From: Hymenopus coronatus
Taxonomy: Eukaryota > Arthropoda > Insecta > Mantodea > Hymenopodidae
NCBI GenBank assembly: GCA_030762935.1
Contig: CM060892.1
Span: 90,554,827 to 90,618,826, forward strand
DNA length: 64,000 nt
Reading direction: 5' to 3'
A program made the translations under genes and the position numbers. This document shows positions 50,440 through 62,392 of this stretch, piece by piece (the stretch's first letter is position 1; each line of letters opens with the position of its first letter). The notes beneath the pieces were generated by a model. The model did not search any database. It saw only the letters and a list, made by a program, of their open reading frames with translations, and had not been told where the DNA came from.

Positions 50440-53325
50440 GATGAGGAACCATGCAAACATTAAAATCCTATTGGAAACCTGTTCTCACTAAGGAAGCGAA
50501 TGAGATGTAAATCTAACTTTTAGAGGCCTGAAGCTAGAAACTTAAATATTTGTACACATACCTGCATGTTCTATATACAGCGTGAGAGATGAATAACTGC
50601 AAATGGTTGCGTCAACGTTTGAGGACGATGTGATGATCCAATATTACAGTTTCCTTCGCTATTTTTTTAAGTTATGAACATGAAGAAAAAGTCAGGATAT
50701 TTTAGAATGGAAATTAGTCCCTACCTCAGATGTTTGGTTATTTACATAACAAGTCACATGCTTGACCCTGTTCTGCCCTCTGCCATTTGCTCTGCTCAAT
50801 TATAGCTGGTGTGTAGAGACTAGTTCATGGCTGTTCAAAACACAGTAGACCCTGAGATTTGTGCTTCATTTATTGCAATGGTATTAATAAGCGGACAAAA
50901 AGAGATACACTTTTGTGTTATACGCATTGTTACCCACTAAATATCACTTCGTCTCTGTATAAAAAAAAAAACAATTGACGTTTCAATCCTGTAGGTTTAA
51001 TAGTTGTTTAGTTATTAATATTTTTGTACTTAAAAAAGATATCTGCTTCTACAATTTTAATGAAACTCATTCAAGAATATTAATATATAATAAATATTCT
51101 AGAATTGTTATTGATAAAACTAAGTATCATATTTGTTTCTTAACCAGAATAAAAATATCGTACTCGTGACACACACTTGTGATTTCTCCTTCCATGGTAT
51201 ATGTTTTGTGTTTTATTTAATGAGCCATGCAATTAATAAGAAGACCAATACTAAGCTTCACTATTCATAGTTTTTTGAACATCTGATACAAATTTTCAGC
51301 CTCCTTGCATAAAAATTGTGAGAGGAGATGGCTTTTGACTATAGCAAAATGCTAAAAAATGAAATGGGATAAAATTAAGCTTAAAGTTTACATGCGGAGG
51401 ACATTTAAAAGCCCCAATTTTTAAAAAAAGGCGTTGTTTACTAAAGTAAAAACATTGCAGGGCCAGGAAACCTAGAAAGATGGAGGTTCACAGACTTGAT
51501 TTTTGTAATAAGGAAGAAGAAATAAAAATGATTTCTCACCAAAATTGGCATCTATTTTCCCACTTAATTACATACCAGTTTTTAAAAAGTATTAAACCTA
51601 GACCTTTAGAAATTTGTATAGACATTACTGCTTACAAAAGAGACATTCATACCAAGTTTCATTCAAATATGGATTATATGGGTATATTCATTAATTTATT
51701 CGATTTAATTCGCTAAAATCAAAATATGTCTTCTTCTACAGATATTATGCCAAATTCTCCATTTTTTAAACCTGTATTACTTAATGTCTCTGTCTGATTA
51801 AAACTTTCTTAAACGGATACTAATTTTTAAAATTATTTTACTTCACAAGCTGGAAAATGCTCCAAAAGCAGCGCATAATTATACAAATTCTTTTCTAAAT
51901 TACTCTATGACCAATAATCACAGAATCAAAAATACAACCAGGCATTTTATTACAAAAATTCCTGATATTTCAGACCTCTATCTATATTTTTATGAGAGAA
52001 TATGGATTTTGGATATAAGAAAATAGCAAAAAATTTAATCTGAGAAATATGGCTTTAAAGTTTGACATATTCATTTAACCAATGCAATGCTTTATATTGA
52101 CATACAAAATATGTATTACATTCGCCTTAGAAGAATCAAGCATTGTAAATATGACCTAAAATATGGCGTAATTTTGCAATAAACGTACAAAAATTCATTT
52201 TTTTAACAAACTAGCTAAAAAGCACTGCATACATCCTTTATGTAAAGTTTTAAAAATCATACCTTGGTGTTCGTGAAGTATCGTAGAATAAAAGCTATGA
52301 AATAGAATTCTACGGGTTGTTTAAAATCGAGAATACCTTAAAATAGCTGTTGCGAATATAATGCTGTCCAAGATAGGGAAGCTTCTCAACTTCGAAACAG
52401 CAATTATGATTCCGTTGTTTGCGTCTCACGCAATTAAGATCTAAAGTTACAAGAAAGGAAATGGACCCAGTTTTCCCTTCTCTTGTGCTACGGAAGAAGG
52501 GGAAGTCTCCATGTCGTCTGAACTACTGCTACGTATATTAAATTTCCTTGAAGACAGCGCAAAGGGGCTTGCTTGCGTTGAAGTTTTGGAGCGCTAGCGC
52601 TGTTTTCTTCGAGTAGGTAGCCCGGCTAAGAGATCCGCATGCAAAGTAATGTAATTCATCCTTTCAGAAGTGTCGCATAAGAGGCGGAGCAGACAGATGC
52701 AGGAACTATGTAGTATGTAAATTCTTCCAATGTTTTCCCACCAAATAGTTGGTGTAGCCCTGGCTGACAGACGCTTGGGATAATATTTCGTACACGAACT
52801 TACACTGCAGCAACAGATCCCAGAGATAGGAAGAGTTCATTTCATATTCATTTACTCCTAGTCTGGATTCTTTCATTATTTTCCAGAGACTTCAATGCAT
52901 ATTATATTTCCTCATACTTCCGCTAAGCTGGGTTCATATACAAGCTGTTTCTCCCACCACCGCCCGCCGCCTTAAGCGAGTGTCTGCTTATTTTCCGCTG
53001 CTCAAGCTATGGAACAAAATTGCAACTTTCATTAATAAATATTTTTCCTCCTTCTTCGACATTTTTAACGTCTTATAAGTAACGCATAGAAGGCAGCGGG
53101 TCGCTTCTTTCGGCTGCTGCGTTAGGCATGTTACAATATAATGTGAAAGGGTAGCAATATTCAATTTCTTCTAACAAACTTGCCATGAAATTACATTTTC
53201 CGCACTTTAAACTTCATTTACAAAGAGAAAAGCTACTACAATTTCGAAAATATTAAACTTAATGGTAATCTGAAGAGAAACTATAAGCTATTTTACTGCA
53301 ACATAAGACTCTTAAAATAAGACTG
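50440..53325. other. Long AT-rich stretch without recognisable features
   Basis: About 2.9 kb free of family A and SINE copies. The part at 52300-53000 is GC-richer and may be unique sequence (possible regulatory or non-coding exon), but no reading frame or splice pattern could be supported. Confidence 0.35.
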
Positions 53326-53700
53326 CCCCCGTGGTCGAGTTGCTTGTTTTTTGTTTTATTTTTGATATTGTTTAACCTCCACTTTTACTACATATGGTAC
53401 CGCAGGCGATGACATTGATAATATATGGAAAGAAGATGGAGCACCAATGAAATTCCATGACGACGAGGGAAACAGGAAAACCCAGAGAAAACCCGCCCCT
53501 GTGCCGCTTTGTCCACCACAAATCCCATATGCGGTCGCCTGGGACCAAACCCTTGGTGAGAGACGAGAGATATAACCACGTGGACACCAAAACGAGCTTA
53601 GTTCTCATCCGGCGGTCCCGGATTCGATTCGCAGATAGAGAGGGGAATTTGTCTTTAACCAGAATTATTCCCTAACCCCCCACAGAGTTTGGAAGTATGA
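53326..53700 (+). mobile_element. tRNA-headed SINE split by another SINE
   Basis: The A-box-side piece cccccgtggtcgagttgctt (53327-53346) and the B-box-side piece ggcggtcccggattcgattc (53611-53630) are the two halves of one tRNA-like head, of the type also seen at 59.3 and 63.2 kb. A reverse-orientation SINE fills the gap (53347-53600). The outer element continues to about 53700 (agagaggggaatttg ...). Confidence 0.6.
53347..53600 (-). mobile_element. Nested SINE inside the split SINE
   Basis: Minus strand: tgtccacgtggttatatctc head, B-box-like ggtttggtcccaggcgac, body gggatttgtggtggacaaag, gcgggttttctctgggtttt, atcaatgtcatcgcctgcgg, then a T-run on the plus strand at 53346-53362 (a decayed poly(A) on the minus strand). 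The same 3' body occurs in the SINE at 59480-59645. Confidence 0.65.
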
Positions 53701-53764
53701 ATGTGAGAGTGAATGTGTCTGCGTTTAATGATATAAAATGATTTAACCTAATGCTGATTACGTA

Positions 53765-53767
<3 letters not shown>

Positions 53768-53806
<39 letters not shown>
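53768..53806. repeat. (AT)n microsatellite
   Basis: About 19 AT units followed by a short (GT)n. Confidence 0.95.
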
Positions 53807-53818
<12 letters not shown>

Positions 53819-53898
53819 TTTTTTACAAGTAAAAGCCACAAATATGACCATTTCAGTTAAACTGGGTTTTACGTTTACTTAAAATAAGTGAACGTATT

Positions 53899-54200
53899 GT
53901 TCGCCATTCGTAGTGTAGTGGTTGGTTACCTTCTAGCCTTTAATACCCAAGGTTGTGGGTTCAAACCCGGCGGAGGGTGGTGGAATTTTCCAGACATAAA
54001 AGTTTTTAGCATGACTTCCTTTGGAAGGGAAGTAAACCACATTGGTCCCGTGTAATTTTTATTTGTACGTAAAATAGCCTTGAAAGAAAAAGTCCCTGGG
54101 TTAAATTTGATAAATTTTACGCCCGCAAGTCATGGTTTCATCCTATAATACCATCTATGGACGATGAGTTCGTCCCTCATTACCATGTGCACATAGTGGC
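53899..54200 (+). mobile_element. tRNA-derived SINE (gtagtgtagtggttgg type)
   Basis: The head has A-box-like tagtgtagtggttggtta and B box gggttcaaacccggcgg (53957-53973). The body has ggaattttccagacataaaa, gggaagtaaaccacattggt, and further unassigned sequence to about 54200. The 3' end is not defined. Confidence 0.55.
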
Positions 54201-54284
54201 GAACTAGAAATTATGTAATCAAGAAACCACTTTAAAGGTAGCCCAACCAACATACACCGACATGGCGTGATGGAACTTGACATA

Positions 54285-54475
54285 TTTCAAAGTATATTTA
54301 AAATGTTATGTATTGCATTCACGTCTCTTTCTCTTCGCATTCTATACAAACTATTCTTACAAGCACTTATTCTTTTATATAATTGTGTTAATAAATATAA
54401 ACATTCATCACACATTTATACATTTTGTGTAAGCAAAAGAATGCGGTAGCCTAAAGAGAGAATGTTTTCAAAAAA
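54285..54475 (-). repeat. Family A fragment
   Basis: Reverse-orientation start piece: ttatgtattgcattcacgtc, tacaaactattcttacaagc, ttatataattgtgttaataa, then a degraded gcggtagcctaaag block. Confidence 0.55.
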
Positions 54476-55256
54476 TAGCTCGCTATTTGCTGCATTTGAA
54501 TTTACCTCTGCATGCCCGCTTAAAAGAAGTATTGTAAAAGACTATCAAAAGAGGATCTCGGGGATGTTAACACAACAAAGAATAATCCTTTATATAAATG
54601 CTACGCTTTAATGAGCTCTTCATTTTCGCTTAGAAATGTTCTTATTTTTATTTTTTTAATTTTATTTTTATTGTTTTTCAGTTTAACGTCATTTAACCGG
54701 CTAAGTCATATCGGAGAATGAATAAAATCAGTGAAATGATGCCCAAATGATTCCGGAGACTATGAAGCTTACAGTTATTTGACACTCGTCTTCTCAGCAT
54801 GAGGGGAAACCTCCGAAAAGAACCTTATCCGGGCAACTCGCCGTAACGGAGACTACTCGAACTCCACACCTCTTAAATATGAGACAGGCACTATCCCCAC
54901 ACTACAAAGCCGAGCTTTAAAACAAGGTTTAAGTCTAGATAATCTTGTTTTTTCATACCCTAATAAATATAATATACATGAACATCTAGAAACAAAGCAA
55001 AATATGTATATCATTTCTCAGAAAACTACAAACTTTCTGCCATGCAAGGAAATGTATTGCCATATTAGCAATAGAAGAACACTTTATATTTTATAAACAA
55101 AGCGCAAACTCCCAACTGAGGAATAACAGAAGTCGTTGCATTGCTATACACAGAATTCAAAAGTGTGGTGCGTCGACCTCAACTTCCGCGTGGTTATTTT
55201 CTGAAATGGAACGTTAACAAACGTCTTAAATTCATCGAGATTGTCCATTATAATTA

Positions 55257-55291
<35 letters not shown>

Positions 55292-56334
55292 TCTATTATC
55301 ATTATCATATCATGAATGGAGAATCAGGATAAAAGCATACTTGTAGACATCCAGTTAATGGAGACATGGCAGCATTGTATAGTGTTTCGAAGTAAACAAA
55401 ATGGTAGCTCTGATGGATGCAAAGGTTGCATTACGTTCAAGCAATTTATAACTATATTGTGTTTAGTTTAACATAGCATTAATTAATTTATTCGCTAGCA
55501 TCGCAAACTTAATGGCATATAATGTATTAAATGTATTTTTTCGATAATGTTGAGTCCTGTATTCACGTAACATATTATTTGTGTCACATTACTGCATAAT
55601 TAATTGTTTCTAAAGACATTATCTGAGATTTATAGACAGAACCTTTGAACGTGGTTGCTAAAAGGAAAATAATGAATTTGGGAGACATATTTGACAGTGA
55701 GGAAAGCTATTTACTATTATTTGTAGCATTTGCGATTATAATTTATAAAACATTCAGTTATAAAGTGTGAATCGTATTGCAGCATTCATATGAGGCGGCA
55801 AATATTACAATATGCGAAATGAAACTATCCATGTAATTTGCTACTCTAAAAGAGGAGTTATTATAAAAGGATCTGCTAATCTGTCAAATTTATACTTAGT
55901 ACATATTATGTATAGCGATATTTTCTTAAAAAAAAAAAAAAAAAAAAAAAAGTGGGCGTTACATGAAATTGATACACTTTTCGACTACTCTGATATTCGG
56001 CAGTAATATGCTTTAACCACTTCGGTTATTCTAATCTCAGCAGGGTCCACTGCTGATGATTAAGTTTACCCTTGTAAGCTAAACACTCAATACCAGAAGC
56101 GTTTTACTTTTGTTCCGCTACTTATTCGAAACACAATAACATTACATTTTGTACAGGTCAATTGAAGTTGAATATGTAATATTTGTCCATTAATTTTCAA
56201 TGACTGCTGAAATATTGGTTCCCAAAACTGTGAGGTAGGAGGATGGCTGCAATGCGCTCTTAAACAGGAAAAGAAGATATGTCAAATTTCACTTTCATAT
56301 CATCCAAGCAGGAACGCCTGAGGATACATACATA
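54476..56334. other. AT-rich stretch with simple repeats, no gene seen
   Basis: It includes (TTA)n at about 55254-55290 and an A-run of 23 at 55929-55951. A GC-balanced part at 54690-54920 is unassigned. The 63-64-codon open frames are not supported. Confidence 0.35.
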
Positions 56335-57045
56335 GAAGGTAATAAGGATATTGTATTTAACTCAAACAAGTCATACAGATATTTCACCGGAAATGCATGT
56401 TTTAGTGTCCCAGGAATATAAAACTACTTTTTAAGAAATAGGTCTGTATGTTTGGGGGGCATCATAACTCAAAAACGAAAAGTCGGTAAAAGTTCGGTAT
56501 TTCAATTCAATATCTTCCGGGAATGCGATACTAAGATTTTCACAAAAATCCTCCTACCTCCAACTACCCTTTACCTGAAACATTTTTAGAAAATGTCGAT
56601 TTTCTCAAATGTGGCTTAAATAAATTTGATTAATATGTTTAAGATATTTTATGAACAACGAAATGTATATCTTGAACATTCTTGGAATAGCCCCTGAAAA
56701 CCACTTCATTCTGGATGACTTTTGTATAACTGGAAAACTGACAAAACTTGTAATACAAAACTGTACATCCCACAATTTAATTCTCATATACTTTTTGCAG
56801 TTTCCCAAATATTCTTTGTTATTTGTTTAAGCTTAAACTGCTTAAGCTTTCCCTAACGAAAATGTATCTTTTTTTTTTCACGACCAGTTAGTGTATTCCC
56901 TTATTTCCCTTCTACTTACAAGCAAACAAATAATAAGAGAACTTCTGCTAATGTTTATCTCGATTAGCCTGAGTAGATAACAGACTAATCTTTGTAAGAA
57001 TCTGTTTTAGAGGTAGAGAAAGTGATATGAATTGTTTTAAAATGA
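56335..57045 (+). repeat. Family A dispersed repeat, copy 16
   Basis: Forward copy with a damaged head, clear gatatttcaccggaaatgca, aactcaaaaacgaaaagtcg and tgtttatctcgattagcc blocks, ending gtagagaaagtgatatgaat. Confidence 0.8.
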
Positions 57046-57704
57046 TCAGAATAACACACAAGGGGCAGTAAAAATAAACACGTTTACAGTTTTTTCCCCC
57101 AAAAGAGCATATGTTGCAGCGGTCTCTATGACTATATTTTGAACCGTGCACATCATGCATAGTTTGCATATCTTACCCGATGCTCTCAGATGCCTCAAAG
57201 TTACAAACTTCTAACATTCCACTGTTGCCTTAAGTATTTACATTCAGCCTTTCTCCATTGTTTTGTGGCGATGGCGTCATTTCATGGAGAGCATGTTCAG
57301 GCATTATTAAGCCAGTTCTGCATATTTTCCCGGTAACGATGTGCTTTAAACGAACAAAAAACAAGATTTGTGTGTAGTTGGAGAATGCTCTAGCTCTAAA
57401 GTTGTCCATCAATATCGATTTCACAAATCGTGATACAACCAAGTGCCTACAAATAGCACCAATAATAACAAAAGGGATAGCTCAAATGGTATTGTACATA
57501 TTAATACGATGTCCATACATTCAGCAGTCATGTCCAATTTGGTAACATAGAACTATTCCAGTATTTGTGTGAACTATTCCAGTCAAAGTGAACATTTACC
57601 CATTAACCCTATTAACTATGTTCTGAGATCAGAAAAGAAACTGACATTTTTAAATTGACTAGAAAAATAAACCAATACACCAGGTGACCCCACTGTCTCG
57701 AATT
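57046..57704. other. AT-rich stretch, nothing recognised
   Basis: No feature could be supported. The minus-strand frames of about 70 codons have no recognisable domain. Confidence 0.35.
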
Positions 57705-57960
57705 TCTGTGTGCAGATATATCGGTGTGCGTTAAAAGAGTTGCAGAATTCAACGGAGCTATTTAAAGTTAAAACCCACTAGTGGGGAATTTCCTGAGTTT
57801 TACTCTAATACTTATAAGTAGCGACGGTGAGTGGGTTGCATTTATTGAGAAGAATAAACCGAAGGTCGCTCTTGTCAGTTCTCCACGGTCTGGTTTTAGA
57901 GATATCTGCACATGTCTAATGTTGGGCCACATTCGATCAAACCAGAAGGAACATGTGGAT
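57705..57960. repeat. Copy of the hairpin-element family of 15.1 and 17.6 kb
   Basis: It shares gtgcagatatatc, agagttgcagaattcaacgg and gctatttaaagttaaaaccc with the left arm of the 15.1 kb element. The later cttgtcagttctccacggtc resembles the segment at about 17580. No right arm with matching inverted sequence is present. Confidence 0.5.
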
Positions 57961-58048
57961 AGAATGGAAGATTACTGCAACCCAAAATTGCTACTAAAGC
58001 AGATAAAATGATAAGAGATAGATTAGATAGATTGCATAGCTAGATTAG

Positions 58049-58050
58049 GC

Positions 58051-58106
<56 letters not shown>

Positions 58107-58152
58107 CGAACGATCGATCGATCGATCGATAGATAGATAGATAGATAGATAA
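58049..58152. repeat. Compound microsatellite (GACA)n-(GATC)n-(GATA)n
   Basis: About 14 gaca units, then about 5 gatc units, then about 5 gata units without interruption. The minus-strand Cys/Leu/Ser/Val and Ile/Tyr/Leu/Ser repeats are translation artefacts. Confidence 0.95.
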
Positions 58153-59295
58153 CCGTGCATGCATATTTCAGATACAATGTATAGGAGACTAAAAGAAGCA
58201 AAAAAATAAAGAAATAAAGAAAAGGAAAGAGAAAACAAGGGAATAAATTGACTCTCACTAACTGAAAAAATTTGATCTGGCCTCGCGCACTTTAGCCAGG
58301 AAATTGCCCATGCTTTGCCAGCTCCTCTGTCAAACATGCCAGTCTCTTTTTAGTGAAGTTAAATATTTTTCTTTTAACTTAATTATTCACTGGTTCTCCC
58401 ACTGTGCCCATTCCGCCAAAACTGTACTCAGTCTTCATCCGAACCACAGAATGACCATATTCTCCTGCCAGAATTGTCTATAATTTTTTCTGTCCTCCAA
58501 CTTTCCAGCCTAACCCATATTATTCCTGATCCTTCTTCTCTTTTAAAAGTATATATATACCTCTTTACCCCAATTCGGTGTTATTTCGTTTGTTAGAGCT
58601 ACAGAGTTTAATTCTACAACTCAAATCAATTTCCTGACGACTCATCAGACTGTTAATTTCTTTTGAAACATGTTTTTGACACTTGTTTCGTCTCTTTATC
58701 ATACTGACCCAAAGCCTATTCTTCTCAAACCTTTGTCGAGTTCATCACTCACAGGTAAGAGAAACATTGACAGATGGCAAACCGAAGAAAAGATGGACAC
58801 AGCAACAATTTCATCCATAAGGCCAAACAAGCGTTACGAAACTTATTCCCTGATGACGATGATAATGATCATATTAATAATGAAGTTATCTCTTATATAT
58901 TAAGCCATCTTCAATCGTTTCAGAGAAAATGTCATTCACTAAAAAAGCAAAAATAGAGAAAACAAAGTTGAAATATTTGCAAAGAAGGTCTTAGGGCTCG
59001 AGCACGCAAAAACTATAAATAAAATTAGTTAGTACTAATTTTTAGATAAAAATATATTTAAATATATTTTAAATTAATTGAATTTATATATACACATATT
59101 ATATTGTTGCAAATGTAGATTTGCATGGTAAACAGTGTGCATGAACTAAATGTACAGCTTGGCGAGATCTTATTAAATGTAAAATTCCTGTCTACTAATA
59201 TTAAGGCTAAAACTCATTTTAAAAGTAATCTGCAGATTTAAATTAAAATATATCTTTATGGTGTGGATACAATTACTATCAAGTTGTAATGTTAT
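58153..59295. other. AT-rich stretch, no supported gene
   Basis: A 60-codon frame at 58774-58956 (MANRRKDGHSNNF ... DDDDND ... ending lysine-rich) is the least random-looking, but it is short, lacks any recognised domain and has no promoter or splice support. Confidence 0.3.
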
Positions 59296-59845
59296 ATGGC
59301 AGGTGGCGCCGTGGCTGAGTAGTTAGACCTCTCGCCTCCCATCTAGGCGGCTTGGGTTTCATCCCAAGCGCCCGCAAGTCAGATTTGTGCTGGACGAAAA
59401 GGCACCTGGGCCGGTATTCTCCAGGTCCTTTAGTTCCCCCCGCTAATCATTCCATCAATTGCTTTCACCTTTCCTATAAAGGCCGCGCTAAATCATTCGC
59501 CTGTCACCTAGATGGCCCGGGCTCGTTCCCAAGCGACATAGGGGCGGGTTCTCCGTTTTCTCGCGCCACGCATTCCATCTTCATTCCATGTATCACCAGT
59601 GTCATCGCTTGCGGTGCCACCAGTATTAAAAGCGGGCGTTTAACACTACCAAAAGAGAAAGGTTGTCTATTGTCCATTTCATATCCTCCACTTCCTCAAG
59701 CTCATGCCTGGTACTGGCCAAACAGGTTGCAGGTTCTTCATTCTGCGTTTCTTACCACTGGCTCCCCGACAGACCTCCTACCCCTAGGTACTCTTCTAAG
59801 TCCTAGGGAGAGTCAGTCCCACTTACGGGAACGGTAATCCCATTA
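59296..59845 (+). mobile_element. tRNA-headed SINE with a second SINE unit inside (dimer-like)
   Basis: The first head is ggcgccgtggctgagtagtt with B-box-like gggtttcatcccaagcg, and its body is gatttgtgctggacgaaaag. From about 59500 a second partial unit begins: acctagatggcccgggctcg, B-box-like ggctcgttcccaagcgac, then gcgggttctccgttttctcg and accagtgtcatcgcttgcgg, the body seen in the nested SINE at 53.4 kb. After about 59650 the first unit's own 3' part resumes (atcctccacttcctcaagct, ctccccgacagacctcctac), as in the 63.2 kb copy. Confidence 0.65.
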
Positions 59846-59847
59846 AG

Positions 59848-60750
59848 AAAAGATCTGATTTGTTCCATTCATATGTCTTTCTCTACATCTCTGCAACAAA
59901 TGATTGTTAAAAAACTTATCCTTCTATTTACTTAATGCTAATCCAGAAAAAATTTGGAAGAAATAGTCTTATTACTTGCTCCCTTGTAAGTAGAAGCGAA
60001 ATAAGGGAGCACCATAGGTTAAAGTGATAGTCAAAAACTGGTTGCTTTGTTACGAAGTTCCTTTGTTTGTATGTATGGACAGGAGTTGACAAATTCCTGT
60101 ATAAGAAAAGTAAAAGTTTTTAAAGCTGAAATCAATTACAAAGAATATCTCAAAAACGATCAACTACACGAAGAAAACATATATAGCGTAAATTATGTAT
60201 TTTAATGTGCTACATTTTCTGTATGGTAAGTTTTTGTCCATCTCTTACGGTTTAGCATTTATGCAACATTGCATAAAATTTATCCAGAATAAAGTAGTCT
60301 TCAGAGGATATTCCCAGAAAATTCCAGGTATACATTTTATTTGTCGTTTAAGTATCTTTAATATATGACATTTTAATAAAAATCGTTAAGAGCCATTTTT
60401 GAGAAAATCAAATTTCGAAAAAAAAAAAGTTTCAAGCACAGGGTAGTTGAGGTGGGGGACTTTCTTGAAAATCTTCGTGTCGCATCCTTGGAAGACACCA
60501 AATTTAAATACCAAGTTTGGTTTTTAACGGTCTCTTCGTTTTGAGCTGTGCTATCTACAGACACACACATACACACAGATAGAGACACACACACACACAC
60601 AGACACACACGGACATTTTCTATAAAACATTGGATTCAGGGGGTGTCAAAACATGTATTTCCAGTGAAATCTCGGTATCGAATTTTGGGTGCATTACAAA
60701 CTTTCTCTAGTATACACTATGTACATAGTACCTGTAGAGAAAGTAAACAG
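59848..60750 (-). repeat. Family A dispersed repeat, copy 17, full length
   Basis: Reverse-orientation copy from aagatctgatttgttccatt to tagtacctgtagagaaagta, with an (AC)n tract at about 60557-60608. Confidence 0.9.
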
Positions 60751-61092
60751 TTTTATATGCCGTACATTACGACTTGTAAACTCTGCAACAACAGCATCCA
60801 ACGCGTATACAACCATAAACGTCAGAGTTGACTGGAGGGTAAGTGTGATACACAATAAATCACTGGCCAAAGGTCACAGCACAATGAATTTTCCTGCCAG
60901 TTCACTCCAACAGTTGATTCTTTAATAGTGATTGACTGCCCTCAATTCCCAGCTGCATTGCATATTGCAGGTAGAGCATTGTAACGCTCTGCTCTTTTGG
61001 CACGCACACAGCCTGGAACGCCTGCTCTACAGGATAAAAGTATCCAACCAAAGAAACATCCAAACACCCCTTCATCCTTCCGTCTGTTCGCT
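60751..61092. other. Spacer between two inverted family A copies
   Basis: GC-balanced, about 340 bases, no recognised feature. It sits between the hairpin ends of a reverse and a forward copy, so it would be the loop of a very large inverted repeat. Confidence 0.4.
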
Positions 61093-61279
61093 CCTTTTTC
61101 ACTTTCTCCAAACGTACTATGTACATACTACACAGAGAAGGTATTGTATTCCACCCAAAAAATCGATAGAGAGATTTCACCGGAAACACACCTTTTGGGT
61201 CCCCCTGAATCCGAAAAAGATCCGTGATTGTGTCTGCGTGTATGTGTGTGTGTCTGTGTGTGTGTATGTGTGTGTGTGT

Positions 61280-61349
<70 letters not shown>

Positions 61350-61980
61350 ACAGCATAGCTCAAAAACGAAAAATGGTATTTAAGTTTGGTATCTTCCAAA
61401 GAAGCGACACGAAAATTTTCAAGAAAATCCCCCCGCCCACAACTATCCTTTACATGGAACTTTTTTCGAAAAGTGTTATTTTCTCAAAAGCGGCTTAAAC
61501 GATTTTGATAAAAACATCGTATATTAAAGATATTTACCTGACAAATAACATGTATATCTCTGGGACTATCCTCTGAAGACTACTTATTCTGGACGAATTT
61601 TACGACATTTTGCATAACTGCTAAACCGTAAGAGAGACAAAAACTTACCACAAAAATGCAGAGCACACTAAAAAACACAATTTATGTCATATACATTTTT
61701 TTCGTGGAGTTGAAATTTTTTAGTTATCCCTTGTTTTCGGTTTCAGTTTTGAAAAAGGAATTTGTCAACCCCTTTCCATACAAACAAAGGAACTTCAGCC
61801 ACATAGCAATCAGATTTTGACTATCACTTTAACCTATGGTACTCCCTTATTTTGCTTCTTTACAAGAAGCTAATTTTTTTCTCAATTAGAATGAAGTAAA
61901 TAGGAGCATATGTTTTTTAACAATATTTTTTTGCCGAGATGTAGAGAAAGTCCTGTGAATGGAACAGATAAGATTTTTCT
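61093..61980 (+). repeat. Family A dispersed repeat, copy 18, full length
   Basis: Forward copy from tcactttctccaaacgtact to gtgaatggaacagataag. It has the longest internal (GT)n of the family (61229-61348) and a small deletion near 61555. Confidence 0.9.
61229..61348. repeat. Expanded (GT)n inside family A copy 18
   Basis: About 120 bases of (GT)n with a few gtct and gtat interruptions, at the fixed internal GT position of the family. Confidence 0.95.
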
Positions 61981-62169
61981 ATAAAAAATCTTTAATATCT
62001 TTATACTCAACATAAACCTTTGTAGATTTCCTGTCACTCTATATTTCGTTCTAGGCACAGGAGTGAGTACAACAACGTGATTTAAGCGAAGGCCAAATAT
62101 TTGAGTATGAATCACTAAGTGATGACTTTAGAAATTCCTTCTAATTGCACGAACAAGATAAAACAATAA
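61981..62169. other. Short AT-rich spacer
   Basis: Nothing recognised. Confidence 0.35.
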
Positions 62170-62392
62170 AATACAAAAGAATAACATCTCTTAATAAAAA
62201 CCGATAGGGCCATTTATAAAAATATCGAAAATTACTCAAACAATTCTTCCATGTGAAGGAGATTTGCGAAGGTAAGGTTCTCCCTAAATGGTCTTCGTGT
62301 CGCATTCTTGGAAGATAGTGATATTAAACACAAAGTATGGTATTTATCTCCCGTTTTGAGACGCACAGAGACAAATAAAGACCGTGTTCTAA
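62170..62392 (-). repeat. Family A fragment
   Basis: Reverse-orientation middle piece: ttcttccatgtgaaggagat, gtcttcgtgtcgcattcttg, ttatctcccgttttgag, ending near the CA-tract position. It is followed directly by another reverse copy. Confidence 0.65.

Noticed and set aside
58774..58956. 60-codon frame with an acidic DDDDND stretch
   Set aside because: It is too short, has no homologous domain I recognise, and its acidic run comes from a gat/gac simple repeat.
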